DNA from: Mycetocola_B reblochoni
GTDB lineage: Bacteria; Actinomycetota; Actinomycetes; Actinomycetales; Microbacteriaceae
Assembly (NCBI RefSeq): GCF_003667525.1
Contig: NZ_RCUW01000002.1
Location: 310,001 to 374,000 of the forward strand
Direction of reading: 5' to 3'
DNA: 64,000 nucleotides
Each line of letters starts with the position of its first letter. Positions within the stretch are counted from its first letter, which is position 1. The position numbers and the translations under genes are program-made. Shown piece by piece: positions 52,909 to 62,098 of the stretch. Under the pieces are notes generated by a model. It had not been told where the DNA came from and made no database searches. It worked only from the letters and a program-made list of their open reading frames with translations.

Positions 52909-52978
52909 GTGATTCTCCAGTTCGAGATCGTGGTCTATCGCGCCTGGCCGGCGCTGCCACGGAATAAGTGGGGGAAGG

Positions 52979-53410
52979 TCAGCCCTCGACCGTGATGCCC
53001 ATGGAACGGGCGGTGCCGGCGATGATCTTCGACGCGGCGTCGACATCGTTGGCGTTGAGGTCGGCCTTCTTGGTCTCGGCGATCTCGCGGACCTGGGCCT
53101 GGGTGATCTTCGCGACCTTCACCGTGTGGGGCGTCGACGAGCCCTTGGCGACGCCGGCGGCCTTCTTGATGAGCTCGGCTGCCGGAGGGGTCTTGAGCAC
53201 GAAGGTGAACGAGCGGTCCTCGTACACGGTGATCTCGACGGGGATGACGTTGCCGCGCTGCGACTCGGTCGCGGCGTTGTACGCCTTGCAGAACTCCATG
53301 ATGTTGACGCCGTGCTGACCCAGCGCCGGACCGATCGGCGGGGCGGGGTTGGCGGCGCCGGCCTGGATCTGAAGCTTAATCAGACCTGAGACCTTCTTCT
53401 TCGGTGCCAT
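52979..53410 (-). CDS. rplK: 50S ribosomal protein L11
   Basis: 143 residues, full length. Starts [45 protein letters not shown], the universal L11 N-terminus, and ends with [28 protein letters not shown]. It forms the GTPase-associated centre. Lies between nusG and rplA. Confidence 0.97.
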
Positions 53411-53498
53411 GTTTCTTCCTTCTTCTGGGGTTCGAACCGCCGACGGATGACGGCGGCTCTCCCGCGCGTCCAGCCGGACCGCGGTGGCTTGGGGATGT

Positions 53499-54476
53499 CT
53501 AGAGCTTGGTGACCTGGTCGAAGCTCAGCTCGACGGGCGTCTCGCGCTCGAACAGCGACACGAGGACGGTGAGCTTGCCGCTCTCCGGCTTGATCTCGCT
53601 GATCGACCCGGGAAGGCCCGCGAACGACCCCTCCTTGATCGTGATGGTCTCGCCGATCTCGAAGTCGACCTCGGCGGTGACCGTACGGGAGACCTGGGGC
53701 GCGCCGGAGCCGCCGGCGGACTTGGCCGCCGCCTGCTCCTTGACCTCGACGAGGCTCTTGAGCATGTTGAACGCCTCGGCGAAGCGCAGGGGCGTCGGGT
53801 TGTGCGCGTTGCCGACGAAGCCGGTCACCCCGGGGGTGTGGCGGACGACGGACCAGCTGTCCTCGTTGAGGTCCATGCGCACGAGCACGTAGCCGGGAAT
53901 CCGCACGCGCGTCACCATCTTGCGCTGGCCGTTCTTGATCTCGACGACGTCCTCCATCGGGACCTCGACCTGGTAGATGAAGTCCGCGACGTCGAGCGTG
54001 CCCTTGCGCTGCTCGATGTTGGCCTTGACCTTGCGCTCGAAGCCGGCGTAGGAGTGGATGACGTACCACTTGCCCGGCAGGACGCGCAGCTCCGCCTTGA
54101 AGGCGTCATACGGGTCGACCTCGGGGGCGTCCTCGGCCTCGATCGCCTGCTCCTCGGCGTCCTCGGCCTCGATCGCCTGCTCCTCGGCGTCCTCGTCCTC
54201 GGTCGCCTCGACGGCGGCCTCCGCCTCGGCGGCGTCGTCGACGTCGAGGGAGTCGTCCACGACGGCGTCAGCCTCGGGGTCACGCGACTCGGCGAGGGCG
54301 TCCAGTGCCGCATCGAGGCCGGACTCGGGGTTCTCCTCGGTCACCGCGGCGGACTCCGCCGGCTCAACCGACGCCTCTTCGGCGGCCAGGATGTTGCCCT
54401 CCTGGGCCTCGTCGTCCTCGGCGGACTGCTCAGCAGCCGTGGCCCAGTCGACCTCGTCGCGATTGATCTCAGACAC
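53499..54476 (-). CDS. nusG: Transcription antitermination/termination factor NusG with long acidic N-terminus
   Basis: 325 residues, against about 180 in E. coli. Residues 1-135 are a disordered-looking acidic extension that includes two exact copies of the decapeptide AEDAEEQAIE (from a 30-bp DNA repeat). The NGN domain starts near 136 (KWYVIHSYAGFERKVKANIEQR) and the KOW domain lies near 265-325 (GETITIKEGSFAGLPGSI). NusG binds RNA polymerase and couples it to Rho and ribosomes. Acidic extensions are common in actinobacterial NusG. Downstream of secE, upstream of rplK. Confidence 0.96.
   Translation of the reverse strand: MSEINRDEVDWATAAEQSAEDDEAQEGNILAAEEASVEPAESAAVTEENPESGLDAALDALAESRDPEADAVVDDSLDVDDAAEAEAAVEATEDEDAEEQAIEAEDAEEQAIEAEDAPEVDPYDAFKAELRVLPGKWYVIHSYAGFERKVKANIEQRKGTLDVADFIYQVEVPMEDVVEIKNGQRKMVTRVRIPGYVLVRMDLNEDSWSVVRHTPGVTGFVGNAHNPTPLRFAEAFNMLKSLVEVKEQAAAKSAGGSGAPQVSRTVTAEVDFEIGETITIKEGSFAGLPGSISEIKPESGKLTVLVSLFERETPVELSFDQVTKL
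54127..54186 (-). repeat. 30-bp direct repeat inside nusG
   Basis: Two identical 30-bp units (54127-54156 and 54157-54186) with a third diverged copy starting at 54187. Each encodes ten acidic residues; copy changes would keep the frame. Confidence 0.9.
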
Positions 54477-54558
54477 CTAGATTCCCATTCCTCACAGTTG
54501 ATTCCCGTCCGGAGCCGACCCGGCATCCGCCCGCACCCTGCCCTCGCGGGCCGCCGAG

Positions 54559-54834
54559 CTAGATCGACGGGTTGCCGAAGACGATGATGGCCAGCCAGCC
54601 GAACAGCTGATCGAGTCCGTACACCAGCGCCATCATGATCACAACGAACACCAGCACGACGATGGTGTAGTTGACGAGTTCCTTGCGGGTCGGGGTGACG
54701 ACCTTCTTCAGCTCACCAACGACCTGCTTGAGGAAGAGAATGATCTTCGCAAAGGGGTTGCGCCGTGCTGCACGCTCGCGCTGAGCGGTCGCGACGATGT
54801 CCTCGCTGGGTTCGTCGATAACTTTACGGGCCAC
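54559..54834 (-). CDS. secE: Preprotein translocase subunit SecE
   Basis: 91 residues from GTG 54834 (reads ARKVIDEPSEDIVATAQ); an ATG at 54861 is rejected because AAAGGTG, the likely ribosome binding site, lies after it. The conserved cytoplasmic segment FLKQVVGELKKVVTPTRKELVNYT precedes a single membrane helix (IVVLVFVVIMMALVYGLDQLFGWL). SecE clamps SecY in the translocon. It sits just after tRNA-Trp and before nusG, the classical order. Confidence 0.95.
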   Translation of the reverse strand: MARKVIDEPSEDIVATAQRERAARRNPFAKIILFLKQVVGELKKVVTPTRKELVNYTIVVLVFVVIMMALVYGLDQLFGWLAIIVFGNPSI

Positions 54835-54881
54835 CTGGATACACCTTTCGTGTGCCGACACGGAATGTCACTGTCGACGCG

Positions 54882-54954
54882 CAGGGCGGACAGGACTCGA
54901 ACCTGCAACCTGCGGTTTTGGAGACCGCTGCTCTACCAATTGAGCCACCGCCCT
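54882..54954 (-). tRNA. tRNA-Trp (anticodon CCA)
   Basis: 73 nt. Acceptor stem AGGGCGG/CCGCCCT, D arm GCTC-AATTGGTA-GAGC, anticodon stem GCGGT/ACCGC around CTCCAAA with anticodon CCA, and T arm GCAGG-TTCGAGT-CCTGT, discriminator G. The 3' CCA is not encoded. Located 48 bp upstream of secE, as in many bacteria. Confidence 0.97.
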
Positions 54955-55118
54955 TCAGCCGGAGACCGGCCGAGGGGAGTCCTCCACCCGCGCGGCCGCC
55001 GCGATCTTCACAGGGAAAATGGCACGGATCAAGCGTTGCGGATTTCGACTCCTGGGACAGCTTACGTGAAACCGTGCCGGAGAGTAAAGCCGGGCGGCGG
55101 GTCGTGGACGTCGCCCCG

Positions 55119-56402
55119 TCACCGGCGAGGGGGCCGGCCGTACAGCTCCTGCAGCCCGGCGATCAGGCCCTGCGACCACCACGCCCAGTCGTGCCCCCCG
55201 GTGACCGGACGGTAGAGCACCTTCGCCCCTCCGGCGAGCAACCGCTCGGCGAGGCCCGCGGCGCCCTCCGCGATCTCCTCCTCGAAGCAGCCGGCGGTCA
55301 GCACCAGACGGTACGGCGCGGAGCGGTCGAGAAGAAGCGGCGAGGGGTCGTTGCGCCACAGCGACGGCGACTGCGCGATGGCCGCGCCCACCGTCTCCGG
55401 CGCGCGACCGAGAAGCCACAGCGCGGCCAGCCCCCCGAAGCTCTGACCGCTCACCGCCGTCGCCTCGGGCGCAGCGCTCACCGGCAGCTCGCGCCGGAGG
55501 AGGGGAAGGAGGGTGTCGAGCACGAAGTCGTTGATCCCGCCGCTGACCCCGAGCTCCGCGGTGCGGCGGTCGGGGTCGACCGAGTCGATCATCGCCACGT
55601 GCAGCGGAGGCAGGGCGCCCGCACGGATCGCACGGTCGAGCATCGTCGCCAGAGACGCCCTGGTCGCCCAGACCTGGCCGTCGAACAGCAGGAGCAGGGG
55701 CGTGCCCTCCCGGCCGGGTCCGGGGTCCTGGCGGGCCCCGTCGACCGCGACGCCGACCCGCGCAGCCAAGGGCGACGAGGCGGGTGCCGGCGGCCGGTAG
55801 ACCCACACGCGCCGGTCCAGCCCCGCGACCGCGTCCGGCACGGACCACTCCTCCGGCGCCGGGCCGAACGGCGGCGAGGCGAACGGGTGCTCCGGCGCGT
55901 CGGGGACCTCGACGACGGACTGCTCACCCTCCGACATCATCTGCGCCGCACGCAGCGGGTTCCGCGGGTCGGGCCCCCCGGCCATCGCGGCGAGGCGCGC
56001 GGCCCTGCGGTCGGTGGCCGCGCGCCAGGGCGCCGGCCCGTCGCCGCTGTGCTCTGTGATCACGTAGCCGGCACGCCACCCGGACGGGACCAGGTAGCTC
56101 AGCACCCAGAGGTCCGAGCCGGCGAGCCGCTCGAACTCGCTGAGCCCCGGGTGCGCGTGGTCGAAGAGCGCGTTCGCCGCGAGCACCACGGCCCGAGCGT
56201 CGGCGCTGCTCCAGACGAAGGTCACCAGCCATGACCCGTCGGCGTCCTCCTCGAGGATCGGCGTCTCGACACCGCGCAGCCGCTCGACCACCGCGGCCCT
56301 GGCGACGTCGCCGAGGAACTCCCACCTCTCCGCGATCGGGGCGGCCACCCGGGGGACGACGGCGTCCCGTGGCGGCGGGTGGACGACACCGCGGCCCGTC
56401 AC
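55119..56402 (-). CDS. fes: Enterochelin-esterase-type siderophore hydrolase
   Basis: 427 residues from a GTG overlapping the ATPase stop (GTGA). N-terminal Fes-like domain (FVWSSADARAVVLAAN, DLWVLSYLVPSGWRAGYVI) and a C-terminal esterase-D-type hydrolase with nucleophile S321 in GQSFG and H404 in GGHDWAWW. Such enzymes cut ferric catecholate (trilactone) siderophores in the cytoplasm to free iron. Last gene of a five-gene iron-uptake operon. No signal peptide, consistent with a cytoplasmic site. fes is used by analogy. Confidence 0.85.
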   Translation of the reverse strand: MTGRGVVHPPPRDAVVPRVAAPIAERWEFLGDVARAAVVERLRGVETPILEEDADGSWLVTFVWSSADARAVVLAANALFDHAHPGLSEFERLAGSDLWVLSYLVPSGWRAGYVITEHSGDGPAPWRAATDRRAARLAAMAGGPDPRNPLRAAQMMSEGEQSVVEVPDAPEHPFASPPFGPAPEEWSVPDAVAGLDRRVWVYRPPAPASSPLAARVGVAVDGARQDPGPGREGTPLLLLFDGQVWATRASLATMLDRAIRAGALPPLHVAMIDSVDPDRRTAELGVSGGINDFVLDTLLPLLRRELPVSAAPEATAVSGQSFGGLAALWLLGRAPETVGAAIAQSPSLWRNDPSPLLLDRSAPYRLVLTAGCFEEEIAEGAAGLAERLLAGGAKVLYRPVTGGHDWAWWSQGLIAGLQELYGRPPRR

Positions 56403-57208
56403 TGCACGGCCTCGGGGATGACGAGGGGCGTCCCCGACACAGGGTCGTCGATGACACGCGCCTTCAGGCCGAAGACCTCGTCCAGGCGCTCCGCGGTGAC
56501 GATCTCCGCCGGTGCACCGGTCGCCATGACACGGCCGTCCCTCATCATGATGACGTGGTCCGCGTAGCGGAAGGCGAGGTTGAGGTCGTGCAGGACCGCG
56601 ACGAGCGTGTAGTCGCCGGTCCGGTGCAGCCGACGGCAGAGCTCGAGGACCTCGATCTGGTGCACGATGTCGAGGAAGGTGGTCGGCTCGTCCAACAGGA
56701 GGGTCGGGGTGTCCTGCGCCAGCACCATCGAGATCCACACGCGCTGGCGCTGCCCGCCGGAGAGCTCGTCGACGTGCCGGTCGGCGAGCTCCCGCACGCC
56801 CGTCGCCTCCAGCGCCCTGGTGACGGCCGCCTCGTCCTCCGGCGACCACTGCCGGAACGCGCCCTGATGCGGGAACCGTCCGCGCGAGACGAGGTCGACG
56901 ACGGTGATGCCGTCCGGCGCGGTCGCCGACTGCGGCAGCAGCCCGAGCCTGCGGGCCACCTCCTTCGAGGGGAAGCGCGTGATCTCCTGGCCGTCGAGCA
57001 CGACGTGCCCCGTCTCCGGTTTGATCAGCCGGGCCAGGGCACGCAGCAGCGTCGACTTGCCGCAGGCGTTGGGCCCGATGATCGCGGTGAACGACCGATC
57101 GGGGATCTCGACGTCGAGCCCGTCGGACACGGTCCGCCCGTCGTAGCCGAGCCGCAGCCCGCGCCCCGCCAGTCGCGGACCGCCGCGTTCCGCCTCGTGC
57201 TGATCCAT
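56399..57208 (-). CDS. Iron-siderophore ABC transporter ATPase (FecE/FepC-like)
   Basis: 269 residues from ATG 57208 after GGAAGGACCGGA; a longer in-frame reading is Arg-rich and rejected. Walker A GPNACGKST, signature LSGGQRQRVWISMVLAQDT, Walker B LLLDEPTTFLDI, H-loop VLHDLN. The ACGKST variant with W after QRQRV is typical of FepC. It drives the two permeases encoded upstream. Confidence 0.93.
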   Translation of the reverse strand: MDQHEAERGGPRLAGRGLRLGYDGRTVSDGLDVEIPDRSFTAIIGPNACGKSTLLRALARLIKPETGHVVLDGQEITRFPSKEVARRLGLLPQSATAPDGITVVDLVSRGRFPHQGAFRQWSPEDEAAVTRALEATGVRELADRHVDELSGGQRQRVWISMVLAQDTPTLLLDEPTTFLDIVHQIEVLELCRRLHRTGDYTLVAVLHDLNLAFRYADHVIMMRDGRVMATGAPAEIVTAERLDEVFGLKARVIDDPVSGTPLVIPEAVQ

Positions 57209-57296
57209 TCCGGTCCTTCCCTCGTCGTCTCCACCGCGTCGGCGCCGTCGCTGCGGCCGTGTCGTCCTCGTGGTCATGGTCGCCCGTCCCCCACCG

Positions 57297-58337
57297 TCAC
57301 ACCTGCCTGGTCCTGGTGACAAGCCAGAGCAGGTACAGACCGCCCAGCAGGCCCGTCACCACGCCGATCGGCAGGGGGACGCGGATCGGCGCGTACTGTC
57401 CGACGACGTCGGCCGCGACCACGAGCAGCGCCCCGACCAGGGCGGAACTGAGGATCGGCGGCGCCGAGCCCCGCACCAGCCGTGCCGCCAGCTGGGGTGC
57501 CGCCAGCGCCACGAAGGCGATCGGACCCGCCGCGGCGACGGCGACGGCCGCCAGCGCGACGGCGGCGACCATGAGCAGCACCCGGCTGCGCTCGACGCGG
57601 ACGCCGAGCTGTGCCGCGGTGTCGTCGCCCATCTCCATGACGGCGAGCGCCCGCGCCTTCGCCAGCACCACGGGGATGAGGACCGCGAGCCCGACGAGCA
57701 CGGGAACCGCGTGCGCCCACGTCCTGGCGTTCAGCGACCCGGTGAGCCAGATCTGCGCCGAGATCGCGAGCTCCAGCTGTCCTCTGGCCATGATGACGGT
57801 GTTGGCCGCCGCGAGCAGCGCGCCGACGCCGATGCCGATGAGCACGAGCCGGTAGCCGCCGGTCACACCCCCCTTGATGGACAGCAGGTAGACGACGAGC
57901 GCGGTCAGCAGGCCGCCCAGGACCGCCGCAAGGGCCGTGGCCACCGGCCCGCCGTCGACGAGGACGATCTGCGCGACCGCTCCGGTCGCCGCCCCGGTCG
58001 TGAAGCCGATCACGTCGGGGGACCCGAGCGCGTTGCGGGAGATCGACTGGAACACGCATCCGCTGATGCCCAGGGCCGCTCCGACCGCGACGGCCGTCAC
58101 CAGCCGGGGCACACGGATGCCGAGCACGATCTTCTCGACGCGGTCCTCTCCTCTGCCGATGAGGGCCCCCGCGACCTCGCCGGGGCTCAGCTGGAGCGTC
58201 CCGGTGCCCAGGACGACGATCCCGAGCACCACGATGCCGACCGCCGCGATGAGACAGACGAGCAGCGCACGCGCAGGGATCAGCACGGAGCGCCGGCCGC
58301 GCCGGAGCAGCAGGCCGCTCGGCGTGACGCCGGTCAC
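57297..58337 (-). CDS. Iron-siderophore ABC permease (FepG-like)
   Basis: 346 residues from GTG 58337 overlapping the upstream permease stop (GTGA). FecCD family, about nine helices: RVPRLVTAVAVGAALGISGCVFQSISRNALGSPDVIGFTTGAATGAV, then AGPIAFVALAAPQLAARLV and PIRVPLPIGVVTGLLGGLYLLWLV. Works as a heterodimer with the next-listed permease. An 88-bp gap separates it from the ATPase. Confidence 0.92.
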   Translation of the reverse strand: MTGVTPSGLLLRRGRRSVLIPARALLVCLIAAVGIVVLGIVVLGTGTLQLSPGEVAGALIGRGEDRVEKIVLGIRVPRLVTAVAVGAALGISGCVFQSISRNALGSPDVIGFTTGAATGAVAQIVLVDGGPVATALAAVLGGLLTALVVYLLSIKGGVTGGYRLVLIGIGVGALLAAANTVIMARGQLELAISAQIWLTGSLNARTWAHAVPVLVGLAVLIPVVLAKARALAVMEMGDDTAAQLGVRVERSRVLLMVAAVALAAVAVAAAGPIAFVALAAPQLAARLVRGSAPPILSSALVGALLVVAADVVGQYAPIRVPLPIGVVTGLLGGLYLLWLVTRTRQV

Positions 58338-59374
58338 AGCTTCGCCACCCGGCGGCGGCGCACGAGCGCGATGAAGAACGGCGCGCCGATGAGGGCCGTC
58401 ATGACGCCTGCGCCGATCTCTCCCGGGGCGACGACGACCCGGCCGAGCACGTCGGCGGCGAGCATGACGATCGCGGCCACCAGCACGCTGCACGGCAGGA
58501 GCCAGCGGTGTCCCTGCCCGACGAGGAGCCGCGATATGTGCGGCGCCGCAAGCCCCACGAAGCCGATCGGTCCGGCCGCGGCGGTCGCCGTCCCCGCGAG
58601 GACGACGACCGCGGCGACGGCGATGATCCAGGTGCGGCGGTGGTTCATCCCGAGCGCGGTGGACAGCTCCGTGCCGAGTGCGGCCTGGTCCAGCGGCCGC
58701 GCGATGAGCACCGCCAGCAGCAGGCCGAGGACGGTCGCGACGGCGATCACGGGGAGCACCTCGAAGCCGCGCCCCTGAAGTGAGCCCGTGGCCCAGTTGC
58801 GGTAGTCGTCGAAGGCCGTGTCGGTCCCGCTGATGAGCAGGACGCTCGTCACCGATCCGAGGACGACGGTCAGCGCAGCGCCCGCCAGGACGAGCCGGAT
58901 CGGGTTGGTCCCTGCGTCGTGAGCCCGTCCCAGCAGGTAGACGACGCCGCTGCTCAGCAGCGCCCCGCCGAGCGCGAACCAGACGTAGCCACCGACGGCG
59001 GTCACCCCGAACACCGAGATCCCGACGGCCACGGCGACCGCGGCGCCGGCGTTGACGCCGAGCAGGCCGGGGTCGGCGAGCGGGTTCCGGGTGATCGCCT
59101 GCATGATGACCCCCGCGACGCCGAGGGCGGCTCCGGTCAGCACCGCCAGGACGGTGCGCGGGACGCGGAGCTCCCAGACGACGAGGTTCTGGTCGTCGGC
59201 CGGGTCGCGGTGCAGCAGCGCGTGGACGACGTCGGCGAGGGGGATCTCCCTCGAGCCGACGGCGAGGCTGACCATGACCAGCGCGACCAACAGCAGGCCG
59301 CCGGCGACGAAACCCCGCCGGCGCCGCGACCGGGCGCGTCGGCCCGGTCCCGCGCCGGCGGGGGTGGACTCCAC
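58334..59374 (-). CDS. Iron-siderophore ABC permease (FepD-like)
   Basis: 346 residues. FecCD family: WELRVPRTVLAVLTGAALGVAGVIMQAITRNPLADPGLLGVNAGAAVAVAVG, AGPIGFVGLAAPHISRLLVG and PGEIGAGVMTALIGAPFFIALVRR. An Arg-rich 20-residue N-terminus precedes the first helix. ATG lies 4 bp after the binding-protein stop. Confidence 0.93.
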   Translation of the reverse strand: MESTPAGAGPGRRARSRRRRGFVAGGLLLVALVMVSLAVGSREIPLADVVHALLHRDPADDQNLVVWELRVPRTVLAVLTGAALGVAGVIMQAITRNPLADPGLLGVNAGAAVAVAVGISVFGVTAVGGYVWFALGGALLSSGVVYLLGRAHDAGTNPIRLVLAGAALTVVLGSVTSVLLISGTDTAFDDYRNWATGSLQGRGFEVLPVIAVATVLGLLLAVLIARPLDQAALGTELSTALGMNHRRTWIIAVAAVVVLAGTATAAAGPIGFVGLAAPHISRLLVGQGHRWLLPCSVLVAAIVMLAADVLGRVVVAPGEIGAGVMTALIGAPFFIALVRRRRVAKL

Positions 59375-59378
59375 CGTG

Positions 59379-60365
59379 CTAGCCGAGCTGCGCGCGCAGC
59401 TGGTCGATGATCTCGAGCGCGGAGTAGTAGTCGATGCGGAACGAGGTCTCGCCGAGGGTGTAGACCTGCGCGTCCGTCACGGCGGGCAGGTTCTGCAGCA
59501 CCGGCTCGTCGAGGAACTGCGCGACCGTGTCCTCCGTGGAGGAGATCAGGAACACGCTGTCCCCCTCGATCGCCTTCGGCAGGTTCTCGAACGACACGAA
59601 GGCGAAGTCGCCGCGCGCCTGCTCGCTGGTGTCGAGTGACGCGTCCGCCTCGACGACGTCGAAGCCGAGGGCGTCGAGCAGGGTGGCGTGGGAACCGCCC
59701 TCCTTGGCGATGCCCGCGTCCTGGCCCGCCCCGTTGAAGGACACGATCGACGAGGTCCCCTCCGGCTGGGCGAGCTCCTCCGCCGCGGCGGCCGTGGTCG
59801 CGTCGAAGTCCTCGACGAGCGCGGTCGCGTCGGCCTCGTGCCCCGTGCTCTCGCCGAGCTCGGCGGCGAGGTCCTGCCAGTCCTTGCTGGAGTAGTCCAC
59901 GGCGACGGTCGGGGCGATGTCGCTCAGCGCCTCGTACTGGTCAGCGGTGCTGTCGGCTCCGGCGGTCGAGATGACGATGAGGTCGGGGTCGGCGGCGATC
60001 ACGGCCTCGAGGTCGAGGGTGAGGTCGGGGTAGAGGACCTCGACACCGCGCTCCTCGGCGACGTCAGACCACTGGGAGAAGAAGCCGACGTCGTCCGTGA
60101 TGTCGCTCGGCGTGGTCGCGGCGCTGGCCACGACGGGCGCGTCGATGGCCAGGAGCGTTCCCGTCGCCGTGACGGAGGTGGACACGATGCGCTCGGGCTG
60201 GGCGTCGAGCGTGGTCTCGCCGAGCTCGTGGGTGATCGTCCGCGGCCAGTCGCCCTCGGCGGCGGCGGACTCCGTTGCGGTGTCGCTCGCGCCAGAGGCG
60301 CATCCGGTGAGCAGCAGTGCGCTCGCGGCGATCGCGGTGGCGATGAGGCCTCTGCGTCGTGTCAT
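59379..60365 (-). CDS. Iron-siderophore-binding lipoprotein (FepB-like)
   Basis: 328 residues from ATG 60365 (MTRRRGLIATAI) after AAGGAGAACGGTC; longer reading rejected. Lipobox LTGC near residues 18-21. The TroA-type fold is recognised by RTITHELGETTLDAQPERIVSTS, DLTLDLEAVIAADPDLIVIS and the end RIDYYSALEIIDQL. It binds a ferric siderophore outside the membrane. First gene of the iron operon; an IdeR-like box lies 129 bp upstream. Confidence 0.92.
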   Translation of the reverse strand: MTRRRGLIATAIAASALLLTGCASGASDTATESAAAEGDWPRTITHELGETTLDAQPERIVSTSVTATGTLLAIDAPVVASAATTPSDITDDVGFFSQWSDVAEERGVEVLYPDLTLDLEAVIAADPDLIVISTAGADSTADQYEALSDIAPTVAVDYSSKDWQDLAAELGESTGHEADATALVEDFDATTAAAAEELAQPEGTSSIVSFNGAGQDAGIAKEGGSHATLLDALGFDVVEADASLDTSEQARGDFAFVSFENLPKAIEGDSVFLISSTEDTVAQFLDEPVLQNLPAVTDAQVYTLGETSFRIDYYSALEIIDQLRAQLG

Positions 60366-60493
60366 GACCGTTCTCCTTGTTCTCTTCACTTGTTCGCTGT
60401 CGCCGCCGCAGCGGCGTCCGGGCACGACGAACGGCGCCGGTGTACGGCGCGACGTGACCTGATCGTGGGGTGACCGCGGGGGCGGACAGCACG

Positions 60494-60510
60494 AAGTTAG
60501 CACAGCCTAA
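60494..60510 (-). promoter_or_regulatory. IdeR/DtxR-like iron box
   Basis: Minus-strand TTAGGCTGTGCTAACTT, matching 13 of the first 17 positions of the IdeR consensus (TTAGGTTAGGCTAACCT). It lies upstream of the iron-siderophore operon and also 183 bp upstream of gdhA on the other strand. Confidence 0.7.
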
Positions 60511-60692
60511 GCACAGCCGGAAGTCGCCGCCGGGCGCACTTGCCGTGGGGGACCCCCCGGCGCCAAACTGATCTGGCCCCACAACGGCTCCACTCTCGGA
60601 GTCTCCCCGCGGCTCACCCCGGTCGACGACCACACCGTCCACCGCGCACGGGCCCGGACAGCTCCACCACGCTCCACACGAAAGGGCTTCGT

Positions 60693-62045
60693 TTGCCCAC
60701 CAGCTCCATCTCCCCCGTCATCGACTCCGTGTTCGACCAGGCCGTGACGCGGAACCCCGGTCAGCCGGAGTTCCACCAGGCCCTCCGCGAGGTCCTGGAC
60801 AGCCTCTCCCCCGTGATCGCCGAGCATCCCGAGTACGTCGAGGCGGGAGTCCTCGAACGCCTCGTCGAGCCGGAGCGCCAGATCCTCTTCCGCGTCCCCT
60901 GGACCGACGACGAGAACCGCGTCAGGGTGAACCGCGGGTTCCGCATCGAGTTCAACTCCGCGCTCGGGCCGTACAAGGGGGGCCTGCGCTTCCACTCGAG
61001 CGTCAACGCCTCGATCGTCAAGTTCCTCGGCTTCGAGCAGATCTTCAAGAACGCGCTCACCGATCAGGGCATCGGCGGCGGCAAGGGCGGAAGCGACTTC
61101 GACCCGCACGGGCGCTCCGACGCGGAGGTCATGCGCTTCTGCCAGTCGTTCATGACCGAGCTGTACCGCCACATCGGCGAGCACACCGACGTGCCCGCTG
61201 GCGACATCGGCGTGGGCGGCCGCGAGATCGGCTACCTGTTCGGCCAGTACCGCCGCCTGACCAACCGCCACGAGTCCGGCGTGCTCACCGGCAAGGGCAT
61301 CGGCTGGGGCGGGGCGCAGGTCCGCACGGAGGCGACCGGCTACGGCGCGGTGTACTTCGCGCAGGAGATGCTGAACACCATCGGCACCGACATCTCCGGG
61401 CGGAGGGTCGTCGTCTCGGGCTCGGGCAACGTCGCCATCTACGCGATCCAGAAGGCGACCCAGCTGGGCGCGACGGCGATCACGGCCTCCGACTCCGGCG
61501 GCTACGTCGTCGATGAGGCGGGCATCGACGTCGAGCTCCTCAAGCAGATCAAGGAGGTCGAGCGCGGCCGCATCTCCGACTACGCCGACCGCCGACCCGG
61601 GTCGCGGTACGTCGCCGGTGGCAGCCTCTGGGAGGTTCCCGGCGACATCGTCCTCCCCTGCGCGACGCAGAACGAGCTCGACGGTGCGGCGGCGGCACGG
61701 CTCATCGCCGGGGGCGCGATCGCCGTCGCGGAGGGGGCGAACATGCCCTGCACGCCCGAGGCGGTCGCCGCGTTCGGCGAGGCCGGCGTGCTGTTCGGCC
61801 CGGGCAAGGCGGCGAACGCCGGCGGGGTCGCCACGAGCGCGCTCGAGATGAGCCAGAACGCCGCCAGGCAGCGCTGGAGCTTCGCCGAGAGCGAGCAGCG
61901 CCTGGCGGACATCATGGCGGACATCCACCGCTCCGCCTTCGAGGCCGCGGAGCGCTACGGCGCACCGGGCGACTACGTGCTCGGCGCCAACGCCGCCGGC
62001 TTCGTGCGGGTCGCCGACGCGATGCTGGCTCAGGGCGTCGTCTAG
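60693..62045 (+). CDS. gdhA: NADP-type glutamate dehydrogenase
   Basis: 450 residues, very near the 447 of E. coli and Corynebacterium GdhA. TTG start 60693 chosen: it follows GAAAGGG by 8 bases, aligns with the family N-terminus (VIDSVFDQAVTRNPGQPEFHQAL), and no ATG or GTG fits. Catalytic and substrate residues in GPYKGGLRF (K95), K119 and IGGGKGGSDFDP (K131); dinucleotide fold VVSGSGNVAIYAIQKA. Makes glutamate from 2-oxoglutarate and ammonia. It divergently flanks the iron operon and is followed by a terminator. Confidence 0.95.
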   Translation: MPTSSISPVIDSVFDQAVTRNPGQPEFHQALREVLDSLSPVIAEHPEYVEAGVLERLVEPERQILFRVPWTDDENRVRVNRGFRIEFNSALGPYKGGLRFHSSVNASIVKFLGFEQIFKNALTDQGIGGGKGGSDFDPHGRSDAEVMRFCQSFMTELYRHIGEHTDVPAGDIGVGGREIGYLFGQYRRLTNRHESGVLTGKGIGWGGAQVRTEATGYGAVYFAQEMLNTIGTDISGRRVVVSGSGNVAIYAIQKATQLGATAITASDSGGYVVDEAGIDVELLKQIKEVERGRISDYADRRPGSRYVAGGSLWEVPGDIVLPCATQNELDGAAAARLIAGGAIAVAEGANMPCTPEAVAAFGEAGVLFGPGKAANAGGVATSALEMSQNAARQRWSFAESEQRLADIMADIHRSAFEAAERYGAPGDYVLGANAAGFVRVADAMLAQGVV

Positions 62046-62070
62046 CCCTCGCCGGGGCAGCGTTTCCCCC

Positions 62071-62098
62071 GGGGCCGGTCGAGGTGTCGACCGGCCCC
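62071..62098 (+). terminator. gdhA terminator
   Basis: GGGGCCGGTCGA (62071-62082) pairs perfectly with TCGACCGGCCCC (62087-62098), loop GGTG, 25 bp past the stop. Confidence 0.82.
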
